Positions 24,601 to 38,000 of a DNA stretch of 64,000 nucleotides are shown here, in pieces. The DNA lies in contig NC_079876.1 in assembly GCF_029227915.1 (NCBI RefSeq), positions 5,086,001 to 5,150,000 on the forward strand, given 5' to 3'. The DNA is from Hydractinia symbiolongicarpus (taxonomy: Eukaryota; Cnidaria; Hydrozoa; Anthoathecata; Hydractiniidae). The stretch's first letter is position 1, and each line of letters starts with the position of its first letter. A program made the translations under genes and the position numbers. Below the pieces are notes generated by a model. The model was not told the origin of the DNA. It ran no database searches and saw nothing but the letters and a program-made list of their open reading frames with translations.

Positions 24601-27218
24601 GATAGGATTGGTCCCGCGGAAAAGAACGACTTTTTTTTCTAAATTTTTAAATAAAGCGCTACCACAACGCCCAGTGTAATAGCTGGTTTCCGGCAATCAC
24701 CTCAAATTAAGAAGAATGTTTTTTCTTAGAGTCCATTTGTGTCATTTATCACATTGATCAGGTCACGGTCCAAAGTTAGTTCAATTAAATCCCACAGTCA
24801 ATCGTTTCATTGTTAAAAGCGATGCAACCTAGTAATATCAGATAAATATCGCTACATACATGTTGGTACGAATTTGTGACCCAACCGTTGTAACTCAAAC
24901 GGATTAACACCGTTAGAAAGTCAATGAAATGTAGTTTTTAAAACTGTCGCTATTTCTTCAGCGCGCGATAACGGATAGGATTGGTCCCACAGAAAAGAAC
25001 GACTTATTTATCTAAATATTTAAATGAAGCGCTACCACAGCGCCCAGTGTAATCGCTGATTTGCGGTTATCACTTCAAATTAAGAATATGTTTTTTCTTG
25101 GAGTCCATTTGTGTCATCTATCACATTGATCAGGTCACAGTACAAAGTTAGTTCAATTAAATCCCACAGTCAATCGTTTCACTGTTAAAAGCGATGCGAT
25201 CTAGTAATATCAGATAAATATCGCTAAATACATGTTGGTACGAATATGTGACTCAACCGTTGAAACTCAAACGAACTGACACCGTTAGAAAGTCAATGAA
25301 ATGTAGTTTTTGAAACTGTCACTATTTCTTCAGCGCGCGATAACGGCCAGGATTGGTCCCACAGTTAAAAATGACTTATTAATCTAAATTTTTAATTACA
25401 GCGCTACCACAGCGCCCAGTGAAATCGCTGAGTTTCGGCAATCATTTCAAATTAAGAAGAATGTTATTTCTTGGAGTCCAATTGTCTCACTTTCACATTT
25501 ATAAGGTCACAGTCCATAATCAGTTCAATTAAGTCTCACAGTCAATCGTTTCACTGTTAAAAGCCATACAACTTAGTAATACAGGAAAAATATTGCTAAA
25601 TACATGTTGGTACGAATATGTGACTCAACCGTTGTAACTCAAACGGATTAACACAGTTAGAAAGTCAATGAAGTGTAGTTTTTGAAACTGTCGCTATTTC
25701 TTCAGCGCGCAATAACGGATAGGATTGGTCCCGCAGAAAAGAACGACTTTTTTTCTAAATTTTTAAAAAAAGCGCTACCACAACGCCCAGTGTAATAGCT
25801 GGTTTCCGGCAATCACCTCAAATTAAGAAGAATGTTATTTCTTGGAGTCCAATTGTCTTACTTTCACATTTATAAGGTCACAGTCCATAATCAGTTCAAT
25901 TAAGTCTCACAGTTAATCGTTTCACTGTTAAAAGCCATACAACCTAGTAATATCAGAAAAATATCTCTAAATACATGTTGGTACGAATATGTGACCCAAC
26001 CGTTGTAACTCAAACGGATTAACACCGTTAGAAAGTCAATGAAATGTAGTTTTTAAAACTGTCGCTATTTCTTCAGCGCGCGATAACGGATAGGATTGGT
26101 CCCACAGAAAAGAACGACTTATTTATCTAAATTTTTAAATGAAGCGATACCACAGCGCTAATTGCAATCGCTGATTTGCGGTAATCACTTCAAATTAAGA
26201 AAATGTTTTTTTCTTGGAGTCCATTTGTGTCATCTATCACATTGATCAGGTCACAGTCCAAAGTTAGTTCAATTAAGTCCCACAGTCAATCGTTTCACTG
26301 TTAAAAGCGATGCAACCTAGTAATATCAGATAAATATCGCTAAATACATGTTGGTACGAAAATGTGACCCAACCGTTGAAACTCAAACGAACTGACACCG
26401 TTAAAAAGTCAATGAAATGTAGTTTTTGAAACTGTCGCTATTTCTTCAGCGCGCGATAACGGCTACGATTGGTCCCACAGTAAGAAATGACTCATTAATC
26501 TAAATTTTTAAAAGAAGTGCTACCACAGCACCCAGTGTAATCGCTGAGTTCCGGCAATCATGTCAAATTAAGAAGAATGTTATTTCTTGGAGTCCAATTT
26601 TCTCATTTATCACATTTATCAGGTCACAGTCCAAAGTTAGTTTAGTTAAGTCCCACAGTCAATCGTTTCACTGCTAAAAGCGATGCAATCGAGTAATATC
26701 AGATAAATATCGCTAAATATATGTTGGTACGAATATGTGACCCAACCGCTGAAACTCAAACGAACTGACACTGTTAGAAAGTCAATGAAATGTAGTTTTT
26801 GAAACTGTCGCTATTTCATCAGCGCGCGATAACGGCTAGGATTGGTCCCACAGTAAAGAATGTCTTGTTTACCTAAATTTCAAATGAAGCGCTACCACAG
26901 CGCCAAATGTAATCGCTGAGTTCCGCCAATCACGTCAAATTAAGAAGAATGTTATTTCTTGGAGTCCAATTGTCTCATTTATCACATTTATCAGGTCACA
27001 GTCCAAAGTTAGTTCAATTAAGTCCAACAGTCAATCGTTTCACTGTTAAAAGCCATACAACCTAGTAATATCAGAAAAATATCGCTAAATACATGTTGGT
27101 ACGAATATGTGACCCAACCGTTGTAACTCAAACGGATTGACACCGTTAGAAAGTCAATGAAATGTAGTTTTTAAAACTGTCGCTATTTCTTCAGCGCGCG
27201 ATAAGGGATAAGATTGGT
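21636..27218 (+). repeat. Satellite segment E: seven-unit duplication, 2606-bp period
   Basis: Unit starts are 21636, 22007, 22380, 22752, 23124, 23495, 23868 and 24241, then 24613, 24986, 25358, 25730, 26101, 26474 and 26847. Units from 22007 to 24612 match those from 24613 to 27218 at a constant 2606 bp. Rare variants are shared: CCCGCGGAAAAG at 22007 and 24613, GGTACGGATATG near 21886 and 24492, and GTCTTGTTTACC near 24254 and 26860. The breakpoints fall inside units, in the shared TTTCACTGTTAAAAGCCATACAACC stretch at about 21.83, 24.44 and 27.05 kb. The few differences include CACTGTT against CATTGTT near 22203 and 24808. Confidence 0.88.
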
Positions 27219-30200
27219 CCCACAGTGAAAAATGACTTTTTATCTTAATTTTTAAATGAAGCGCTACCACAGCGCCCAGTGTTATGGCTGACTTTCAGGA
27301 ATCATTTCATATTAAGAAGAATGTTATTTCTTGGAGTCCAATTGTCTCACTATCACATTTATAAGGTCAAAGTCCATAATCAGTTCAATTAAATCCCACA
27401 GTCAATATTTTCACTGTTAAAAGGCTTACAACCTAGTAACATCAGATAAATATCGCTAAATATATGTTGGTACGAATATGTGACCCAACCGTTGAAACTC
27501 AAACGAACTGACACTGTTAGAAAGTCAATGAAATGTAGTTTTTGAAACTGTCGCTATTTCATCAGCGCGCGATAACGGCTAGGATTGGTCCCACAGTAAA
27601 GAATGTCTTGTTTACCTAAATTTCAAATGAAGCGCTACCACAGCGCCAAATGTAATCGCTGAGTTCCGCCAATCACGTCAAATTAAGAAGAATGTTATTT
27701 CTTGGAGTCCAATTGTCTCATTTATCACATTTATCAGGTCACAGTCCAAAGTTAGTTCAATTAAGTCCAACAGTCAATCATTTCACTGTTAAAAGCCATA
27801 CAACCTAGTAATATCAGAAAAATATCGCTAAATACATGTTGGTACGAATATGTGACCCAACCGTTGTAACTCAAACGGATTGACACCGTTAGAAAGTCAA
27901 TGAAATGTAGTTTTTAAAACTGTCGCTATTTCTTCAGCGCGCGATAACGGATAAGATTGGTCCCACAGTAAAAAATGACTTTTTATCTTAATTTTTAATT
28001 GAAGCGCTACCACAGCGCCCAGTGTAATGGCTGACTTTCAGGAATCATTTCATATTAAGAAGAATGTTATTTCTTGGAGTCCAATTGTCTCACTATCACA
28101 TTTATAAGGTCAAAGTCCATAATCAGTTCAATTAAATCCCACAGTCAATATTTTCACTGTTAAAAGGCTTACAACCTAGTAACATCAGAAGAATATCACT
28201 AAATACATGTTGGTACGAAAATGTGACCCAACCGTTGAAACTCAAACGGACTGACACCGTTAAAAAGTCAATGAAATGTATTTTTGAAGCTGTAGTTATT
28301 TCTTCAGCGCGCGATAAGGGCTAGGATTGGTCCCACAGAAAATTTGATTTCTTTATCTAATTTTTTAAATGAAGCGCTACAACATCGCCCAGTGTAATCG
28401 CTGAGTTCCGGCAATCACGTCAAATTAAGAAGAATGTTATTTCTTGGAGTCCAATTGTCTCACCTATAACATTTATAAGGTCACGGTCCAAAATCAGTTC
28501 AATTATGTGCCACAGTCAATAGTTTCACTGTTAAAAGCCACACAACCTAGTAATATCAGAAAAATATCGCTAAATACATGTTGGTACGAATATGTGACCC
28601 AACCGTTGTAACTCAAACGAATTGGCACCGTTAGAAAGTCAATGAAATGTAGTTTTTAAAACTGTCGCTATTTCTTCAGCGAGTGATAACGGATAGGATT
28701 GGTCCCACAGAAAAGAACGACTTATTTATCTAAATTTTTAAATGAAGCGCTACCACAGCGCCCAGTGTAATCGCTGATTTGCGGTAATCACTTCAAATTA
28801 AGAAAATGTTTTTTCTTGGAGTCCATTTGTGTCATCTATCACATTGATCAGGTCACAGTCCAAAGTTAGTTTAATTAAATCCCACAGTCAACCGCTTCAC
28901 TGTTAAAAGCCATACAACTTAGTAATACCGGAAAAATATTGCTAAATACATGTTGGTACGAATATGTGACTCAACCGTTGTAACTCAAACGGATTAATAC
29001 TGTTAGAAAGTCAATGAAATGTAGTTTTTGAAACTGTCGCTATTTCTTCAGCGCGCAATAACGGCTAGGATTGGTCCCACAGTAAAAAATGTTTTATTTA
29101 CCTAAATTTCAAATGAAGCGCTACCACAGCGCCAAATGTAATCGCTGAGTTCCGCCAATCACGTCAAATTAAGAAGAATGTTATTTCGTGGAGTCCAATT
29201 GTCTCATTTATCACATTTATCAGGTCACAGTCCAAAGTTAGTTCAATTAAGTCCAACAGTCAATCGTTTCACCGTTAAAAGCCATACAACCTAGTAATAT
29301 CCGAAAAATATCGCTAAATACATGTTGGTACGAATATGTGACCCAACCGTTGTAACTCAAACGGATTAACACCGTTAGAAAGTCAATGAAATGTAGTTTT
29401 TAAAACTGTCGCTATTTCTTCAGCGAGTGATAACGGATAGGATTGGTCCCACAGAAAAGAACGACTTATTTATCTAAATTTTTAAATGAAGCGCTACCAC
29501 AGCGCCCAGTGTAATCGCTGATTTGCGGTAATCACTTCAAATTAAGAAAATGTTTTTTCTTGGAGTCCATTTGTGTCATCTATCACATTGATCAGGTCAC
29601 AGTCCAAAGTTAGTTCAATTAAATCCCACAGTCAACCGCTTCACTGTTAAAAGCCATACAACTTAGTAATACCGGAAAAATATTGCTAAATACATGTTGG
29701 TACGAATATGTGACTCAACCGTTGTAACTCAAACGGACTAATACTGTTAGAAAGTCAATGAAATGTAGTTTTTGAAACTGTCGCTATTTCTTCAGCGCGC
29801 GATAACGGCTAGGATTGGTCCCACAGTAAAAAATGTTTTATTTACCTAAATTTCAAATGAAGCGCTACCACAGCGCCAAATGTAATCGCTGAGTTCCGCC
29901 AATCACGTCAAATTAAGAAGAATGTTATTTCTTGGAGTCCAATTGTCTCACTATCACATTTATAAGGTCAAAGTCCATAATCAGTTCAATTAAGTCTCAC
30001 AGTTAATCGTTTCACTGTTAAAAGCCATACAACCTAGTAATATCAGAAAAATATCTCTAAATACATGTTGGCACGAATATGTGACCCAACCGTTGTAACT
30101 CAAACGGATTAAGACCGTTAGAAAGTCAATGAAATGTAGTTTTTAAAACTGTCGCTATTTCTTCAGTGCGCGATAACGGATAGGATTGGTCCCACAGAAA

Positions 30201-33200
30201 AGAACGACTTATTTATCTAATTTTTTAAGTGAAGCGTTACAACATCGCCCAGTGTAATCGCTGAGTTCCGGCAATCACGTCAAATTAAGAAGAATGTTAT
30301 TTCTTGGAGTCCAATTGTCTCACCTATAACATTTATAAGGTCACGGTCCAAAATCAGTTCAATTATGTGCCACAGTCAATCGTTTCACTGTTAAAAGCCA
30401 CACAACCTAGTAATATCAGAAAAATATCGCTAAATACATGTTGGTACGAATATGTGACCCAACCGTTGTAACTCAAACGAATTGGCACCGTTAGAAAGTC
30501 AATGAAATGTAGTTTTTAAAACTGTCACTATTTCTTCAGCGAGTGATAACGGATAGGATTGGTCCCACAGAAAAGAACGACTTATTTATCTAAATTTTTA
30601 AATGAAGCGCTACCACAGCGCCCAGTGTAATCGCTGATTTGCGGTAATCACTTCAAATTAAGAAAATGTTTTTTCTTGGAGTCCATTTGTGTCATCTATC
30701 ACATTGATCAGGTCACAGTCCAAAGTTAGTTCAATTAAATCCCACAGTCAATCGCTTCACTGTTAAAAGCGATGCAATCTAGTAATATCAGATAAATATC
30801 GCTAAATACATGTTGGTACGAATATGTGACACAACCGTTGAAACTCAAACGAACTGACACCGTTAGAAAGTCAATGAAATGTAGTTTTTGAAACTGTCGC
30901 TATTTCTTCAGCGCGCGATAACGGCCAAGATTGGTCCCACAGTAAAAAATGACTTATTAATCTAAATTTTTAATTGAAGCGCTACCACAGCGCCCAGTGA
31001 AATCGCTGAGTTTCGGCAATCATTTCAAATTAAGAAGAATGTTATTTCTTAGAGTCCAATTGTCTCACTTTCACATTTATCAGGTCACAGTCCATAATCA
31101 GTTCAATTAAGTCTCACAGTCAATCATTTAACTGTTAAAAGCCATACAACTTAGTAATACCGGAAAAATATTGCTAAATACATGTTGGTACGAATATGTG
31201 ACTCAACCGTTGTAACTCAAACGGATTAATACTGTTAGAAAGTCAATGAAATGTAGTTTTTGAAACTGTCGCTATTTCTTCAGCGCGCGATAACGGCTAG
31301 GATTGGTCCCACAGTAAAGAATGTCTTATTTACCTAAATTTCAAATGAAGCGCTACCACAGCGCTAAATGTAATCGCTGAGTTCCGCCAATCACGTCAAA
31401 TTAAGAAGAATGTTATTTCTTGGAGTCCAATTGTCTCATTTATCACATTTATCAGGTCACAGTCCAAAGTTAGTTCAATTAAGTCCAACAGTCAATCGTT
31501 TCACTGTTAAAAGCCATACAACCTAGTAATATCAGAAAAATATCGCTAAATACATGTTGGTACGAATATGTGACCCAACTGTTGTAACTCAAACGGATTA
31601 ACACCGTTGGAAAGTCAATGAAATGTAATTTTTAAAACTGTCGCTATTTCTTCAGCGCGCGATAAGGGATAGGATTGGTCCCAAAGTAAAAAATGACTTT
31701 TTATCTTAATTTTTAATTGAAGCGCTACTACAGCGCCCAGTGCAATCGCTGACTTTCAGGAATCATTTCATATTAAGAAGAATGTTATTTCTTGGAGTCC
31801 AATTGTCTCACTATCACATTTATAAGGTCAAAGTCCATAATCAGTTCAATTAAATCCCACAGTCAATCGTTTCACTGTTAAAAGCCATACAACCTAGTAA
31901 TATCAGAAGAATATCACTAAATACATGTTGGTACGAATATGTGACCCAATCGTTGTAACTCAAGCGAATTGGCACCGTTAGAAAGTCAATGAAGTGTAGT
32001 TTTTGAAACTGTCGCTATTTCTTCAGCGCGCGATAACGGCCAGGATTGGTCCCACAGTTAAAAATGACTTATTAATCTAAATTTTTAATTGAAGCGCTAC
32101 CACAGCGCCCAGTGAAATCGCTGAGTTTCGGCAATCATTTCAAATTAAGAAGAATGTTGTTTCTTGGAGTCCAATTGTCTCACTTTCACATTTATAAGGT
32201 CACAGTCCATAATCAGTTCAATTAACTCTCACAGTCAATCGTTTCACTGTTAAAAGCCATACAACTTAGTAATGCCGGAAAAATATTGCTAAATACATGT
32301 TTGTACGAATATGTGACTCAACCGTTGTAACTCAAACGGATTGATACTGTTAGAAAGTCAATGAAATTTAGTTTTTGAAACTGTCGCTATTTCTTCAGCG
32401 CGCGATAACGGCTAGGATTGGTCCCACAGTAAAGAATGTCTTATTTTCCTAAACTTTTAAATGAAGCGCTACAACAGCGCCAAATGTAATCGCTGAATTC
32501 CGGCAATCACGTCAAATTAAGAAGAATGTTATTTCTTGGAGTCCAATTGTCTCATTTATCACATTTATCAGGTCACAGTCCAAAGTTAGTTCAATTAAGT
32601 CCCACAGTCAATCGTTTCACTGTTAAAAGTCATACAACCTAGTAAAATCAGAAAAATATCGCTAAATACATGTTGGTACGAATATGTGACCCAACCGTTG
32701 TAACTCAAACGGATTAACACCGTTAGAAAGTCAATGAAATGTAGTTTTTAAAACTGTCGCTATTTCTTCAGCGCGTGATAACGGATAGGATTGGTTCCAC
32801 AGAAAAGAACGAATTATTTATCTAAATTTTTAAATGAAGCGCTACCACAGCGCCCAGTGTAATCGCTGATTTGCGGTAATCACTTCAAATTAAGACAATG
32901 TTTTTTCTTGGATTACATTTGTGTCATCAATCACATTGATCAGGTCACAGTCCAAAGTTAGTTCAATTAAATCCCACAGTCTATCGTTTCACTGTTAAAA
33001 GCGATGCAATCTAGTAATATCAGATAAATATCGCTAAATACATGTTGATACGAATATGTGACCCAACCGTTGTAACTCAAACGGATTAACACCGTTAGAA
33101 ATTCAATGAAATGTAGTTTTTAAAACTGTCGCTATTTCTTCAGCGCGTGATAACGGATAGGATTGGTCCCACAGAAAAGAACGACTTATTTATCTAAATT

Positions 33201-35027
33201 TTTAAATGAAGCGATACCACAGCGCCCAGTGTAATCGCTGATTAGCGGTAATCACTTCAAATTAAGAAGATGTTTTTTCTTGGAGTCCATTTGTGTCATC
33301 TATCACATTGATCAGGTCACAGTCCAAAGTTAGTTCAATTAAATCCCACAGTCAATCGTTTCACTGTTAAAAGCGATGCAATCTAGTAATATCAGATAAA
33401 TATCGCTAAATACATGTTGGTACGAATATGTGAACCAACCGTTGAAACTCAAACGAACTGACACCGTTAGAAAGTCAATGAAATGTAGTTTTTGAAACTG
33501 TCGCTATTTCTTCAGCGCGCGATATCGGATAGGATTGGTCCCACAGTAAAGAACGACTTATTTATCTAAATTTTTAAATTAAGTGCTACCACAACGCCTA
33601 GTGTAATCGCTGAGCTCCGGCAATCACGTCAAATTAAGAAGAATGTTTTTTCTTGGAGTCCATTTGTGTCATTTATCACATTGATCAGGTCACGGTCCAA
33701 AGTTAGTTAAATTAAGTCCCACAGTCAATCGTTTCACTGTTAAAGGCGATGCAACCTAGTAATATTAGATAAATATCGCTAAATACATGTTGGTACGAAA
33801 ATGTGACCCAACCGTTGAAACTCAAACGGACTGACACCGTTAAAAAGTCAATGAAATGTAGTTTTTGAAGCTGTAGCTACTTCTTCAGCGCGCGGTAACG
33901 GCTAGGATTGGTCCCACAGTAAAATTTGACTTATTTATCTAATTTTTTAAATGAAGTGCTACCACAGCGCCCAGTGTAATCGCTGAGTTCCGGCAATCAC
34001 GTCAAACTAAGAAGAATGTTATTTCTTGGAGTCCATTTGTGTCATTTATCACATTGATCAGGTCACGGTCCAAAGTTTGTTCAATTAAGTCCCACAGTCA
34101 ATCGTTTCACTGTTAAAAGCGATGCAACCTAGTAATATCAGATAAATATCGCTAAATACATGTTGGTACGAATATGTGACCCAACCGTTGTAACTCAAAC
34201 GGATTGACACCGTTAGAACGTCAATGAAATGTAGTTTTTAAAACTGTCGCTATTTCTTCAGCGCGCGATAACGGATAGGATTGGTCCCACAGAAAAGAAC
34301 GACTTATTTATCTAAATTTTTAAATAAAGTGCTACCACAACGCCCAGTGTAATCGCTGAGTTCCGGCAATCACGTCAAATTAGGAAGAATGTTATTTCTT
34401 GGTGTCCAATTGTCTCATTTATCACATTTATCAGGTTAAAATCCAAAGTTAGTTCAATTAAGTCCCACAGTCAATCGTTTCACTGTTAAAAGCCATACAA
34501 CCTAGTAATATCAGAAAAATATCGCTAAATACATGTTGGTACGAATATGTGACCCAACCGTTGTAAATCAAACGGACTGACACCGTTAGAAAGTCAATGA
34601 AGTATAGTTTTGGAAACTGTCGCTATTTCTTCAGCGCGCGATAACGGATAGGATTGGTCCCACAGTAAAGAACGACTTATTTATCTAAATTTAAATGAAG
34701 CGCTGCCACAGCGCCCATTGTAATCGCTTATTGCGGTAATCACGTCAAATTAAGAAGAATGTTTTTTTTGGAGTCCATTTGTGTCATTTATCACATTGAT
34801 CAGGTCACGGTCCAAAATCAGTTCAATTATGTACCACAGTCAATCGCTTCACTGTTAAAAGCCATACAACCTAGTAATATCAAAAAAATATCGCTAAATA
34901 CATGTTGGTACGAATATGTGACCCAACCGTTGTAACTCAAACGGAATAACACTGTTAGAAAGTCAATGAAATTTAGTTTTTGAAACTGTTGCTATTTCTT
35001 CAGCGCGTGATAACGGATAGGATTGGT
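27219..35027 (+). repeat. Satellite segment F: irregular units with local dimer and pentamer repeats
   Basis: Twenty-one full-length units start at 27219, 27590, 27962, 28332, 28704, 29076, 29448, 29820, 30191, 30564, 30936, 31308, 31680, 32051, 32423, 32796, 33168, 33540, 33913, 34286 and 34659. Local repeats are a dimer at 743 bp (26847/27219 against 27590/27962, marked by CAATATTTTCACTG and AAAGGCTTACAACC), a dimer at 744 bp (28704/29076 against 29448/29820, marked by CAACCGCTTC and AAATGTTTTATTTACC), and a pentamer at about 1860 bp (28332 and 28704 against 30191 and 30564, marked by ACAACATCGCCC and GCGAGTGATAACGG). From about 31 kb onward the units are more varied and I see no clean longer period. 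Confidence 0.8.
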
Positions 35028-38000
35028 CCCACTGAAAAGAACGACTTATTTATCTAAATTTTTAAATGAAGCGCTACCACAGCGCCAAGTGTAATCGCTG
35101 AGTTCCGGCAATCACGTCAAATTAAGAAGAATGTTATTTCTTGGAGTCCAATTGTCTCACTTATAACATTTACAAGGTCACGGTCCAAAATCAGTTCAAT
35201 TATGTGCCACAGTTAATCGTTTCACTGTTAAAAGCGATGCAATCTAGTAATATCAGAAAAATATCGCTAAATACATGTTGGTACGAATATGTGACCCAAC
35301 CATTGTAAATCAAACGGACTGACACCGTTAGAAAGTCAATGAAGTATAGTTTTGGAAACTGTCGCTATTTCTTCAGCGCGCGATAACGGATGGGATTGGT
35401 CCCACAGTAAAGAACGACTTATTTATCTAAATTTTTATATAAAGCGCTACCACAACGCCCAGTGTAATTGCTGATTTCCGGCAATCACGTCAAATTAAGA
35501 AGAATGTTTTTTCTTGGAGTCCATTTGTGTCATTTATCACATTGATCAGGTCACGGTCCAAAATCAGTTCAATTATGTGCCACAGTCAATCGCTTCACTG
35601 TTAAAAGCCATACAACCTAGTAATATCAGAAAAATATCGCTAAATACATGTTGGTACGAATATGTGACCCAACCGTTGTAACTCAAACGGATTAACACCG
35701 TAAGAAAGTCAATGAAATGTAGTTTTTGAAACTGTTGCTATTTCTTCAGCGCGTGATAACGGATAGGATAGGTCCCACTGAAAAGAACGACTTATTTATC
35801 TAAATTTTTAAATGAAGCGCTACCACAGCGCCCAGTGTAATCGCTGAGTTCCGGCAATCACGTCAAATTAAGAAGAATGTTATTTCTTGGAGTCCAATTG
35901 TCTCACTTATAACATTTATAAGTTCACGGTCCAAAATCAGTTCAATTATGTGCCACAGTCAATCGTTTCACTTTTAAAAGCGATGCAATCTAGTAATATC
36001 AGAAAAATATCGCTAAATACATGTTGGTACGAATATGTGACCCAACCGTTGAAACTCAAACGAACTGACACTGTTAGAAAGTCAATGAAATGTAGTTTTT
36101 GAAATTGTCGCTATTTCTTCAGCGCGCGATAACGGATAGGATTGGTCCCACACAAAAAAACGACTTATTTATCTAAATTTTTAAATAAAGCGCTACTACA
36201 GCGCCCAGTGTAATAGCTGATGTCCGGCAATCACGTCAAATTAAGAAGAATGTTCTTTCTTGGAGTCTAATTGTCTCACTTTCACATTTATAAGGTCACA
36301 GTCCATAATCAGTTAAATTAATTCCCACAGCAATCGTTTCACTGTTAAAAGCCATACAACCTAGTAATATCAGAAAAATATCGCTAAGTACATGTTGGTA
36401 CGAATATGTGACCCAACCGTTGTAACTCAAACGGTTTGACACCGTTAGAACGTCAATGAAGTGTAGTTTTTGAAACTGTCGCTATTTCTTCAGCGCGCGA
36501 TAACGATAGGATTGGTCCCACAGTAAAAAACGACTTATTTATCTAAATTTTTAAATAAGGTGCTACCACAACGCCTAGTGTAATCGCTGAGCTCCGTCAA
36601 TCACGTCAAATTAAGAAGAATGTTTTTTCTTGGAGTCCATTTGTGTCATTTATCACATTGATCATGTGACGGTCCAAAGTTAGTTCAATTAAGTCCCACA
36701 GTCAATCGTTTCACTGTTAAAAGCGATGCAACCTAGTAATATCAGATAAATATCGCTAAATACATGTTGGTACGAATATGTGACCCAACCGTTGAAACTC
36801 AAACGAACTGACACCGTTACAAAGTCAATGAAATGTAGTTTTTGAAGCTGTAGCTACTTCTTCATCGCGCGATAACGGCTAGGATTGGTCCCACAGTAAA
36901 ATTTGACTTATTTATCTAATTTTTTAAATGAAGTGCTACCACAGCGCCTAGTGTAATCGCTGAGTTCCGGCAATCACGTCAAACTAAGAAGAATGTTATT
37001 TCTTGGAGTCCAATTATCTCAATTATAACATTTATAAGGTCACAGTCCATAATCAGTTGAATTAATTCCCACAGCAATCGTTTCACTGTTAAAAGCCATA
37101 CATCCTAGTAATATTAGAAAAATATCGCTAAATACATGTTGGTACGAATATGTGACCCAACCGTTGTAACTCAAACGGATTAACACCGTTAGAAAGTCAA
37201 TGAAATGTAGTTTTTGAAACTGTCGCTATTTCTTCAGCGTGCGATAACGGATAGGATTGATCCCACAGAAAAGAACGACTTATTTATCTAAATTTTTATA
37301 TGAAGCGCTACCACAGCGCCCCGTGTAATAGCTGATTTGCAGTAATCAAGTCAAATTAAGAAGAACGTTTTTTCTAGGAGTCAATTTGTGTCATCTATCA
37401 CATTGATCAGGTCACAGTCCAAAGTTAGTTCAATTAAGTACCACACTCAATCGTTTCACTGTTAAAAGCGATGCAACCTAGTAATATCAGATAAATATCG
37501 CTAAATACATGTTGGTACGAATATGTGACCCAACTGTTGAAACTCAAACGAACTGACACCGTTAGAAAGTCAATGAAATTTAGTTTTAGAAACTGTTGCT
37601 ATTTCTTCAGCGCCCGATAACGGCCAGGATTGGTCCCACAGTAAAAAATAACTTATTAATCTACATTTTTAATTGAAGCGCTACACACAGGGCCCAGTGA
37701 AATCGCTGAGTTTTGGCAATCATTTCAAATTAAGAAGAATGTTATTTCTTGGAGTCCAATTGACTCACTTTCACATTTATAAGGTCACAGTCCATAATCA
37801 GTTCAATTAAGTCTCACAGTCAATCGTTTCACTGTTAAAAGCCATACAACTTAGTAATACCGGAGAAATATCGCTAAATACATGTTGGTACGAATATGTG
37901 ACGCAACCGTTGTAACTCAAACGGATTGACACCGTTAGAACGTCAATTAAGTGTAGTTTTTGAAACTGTCGCTATTTCTTCAGCGCGCGATAACGGATAG

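Noticed and set aside
35887-36102. Plus-strand open frame of 71 codons
   Set aside because: It is chance frame inside satellite sequence, not kept in equivalent units.
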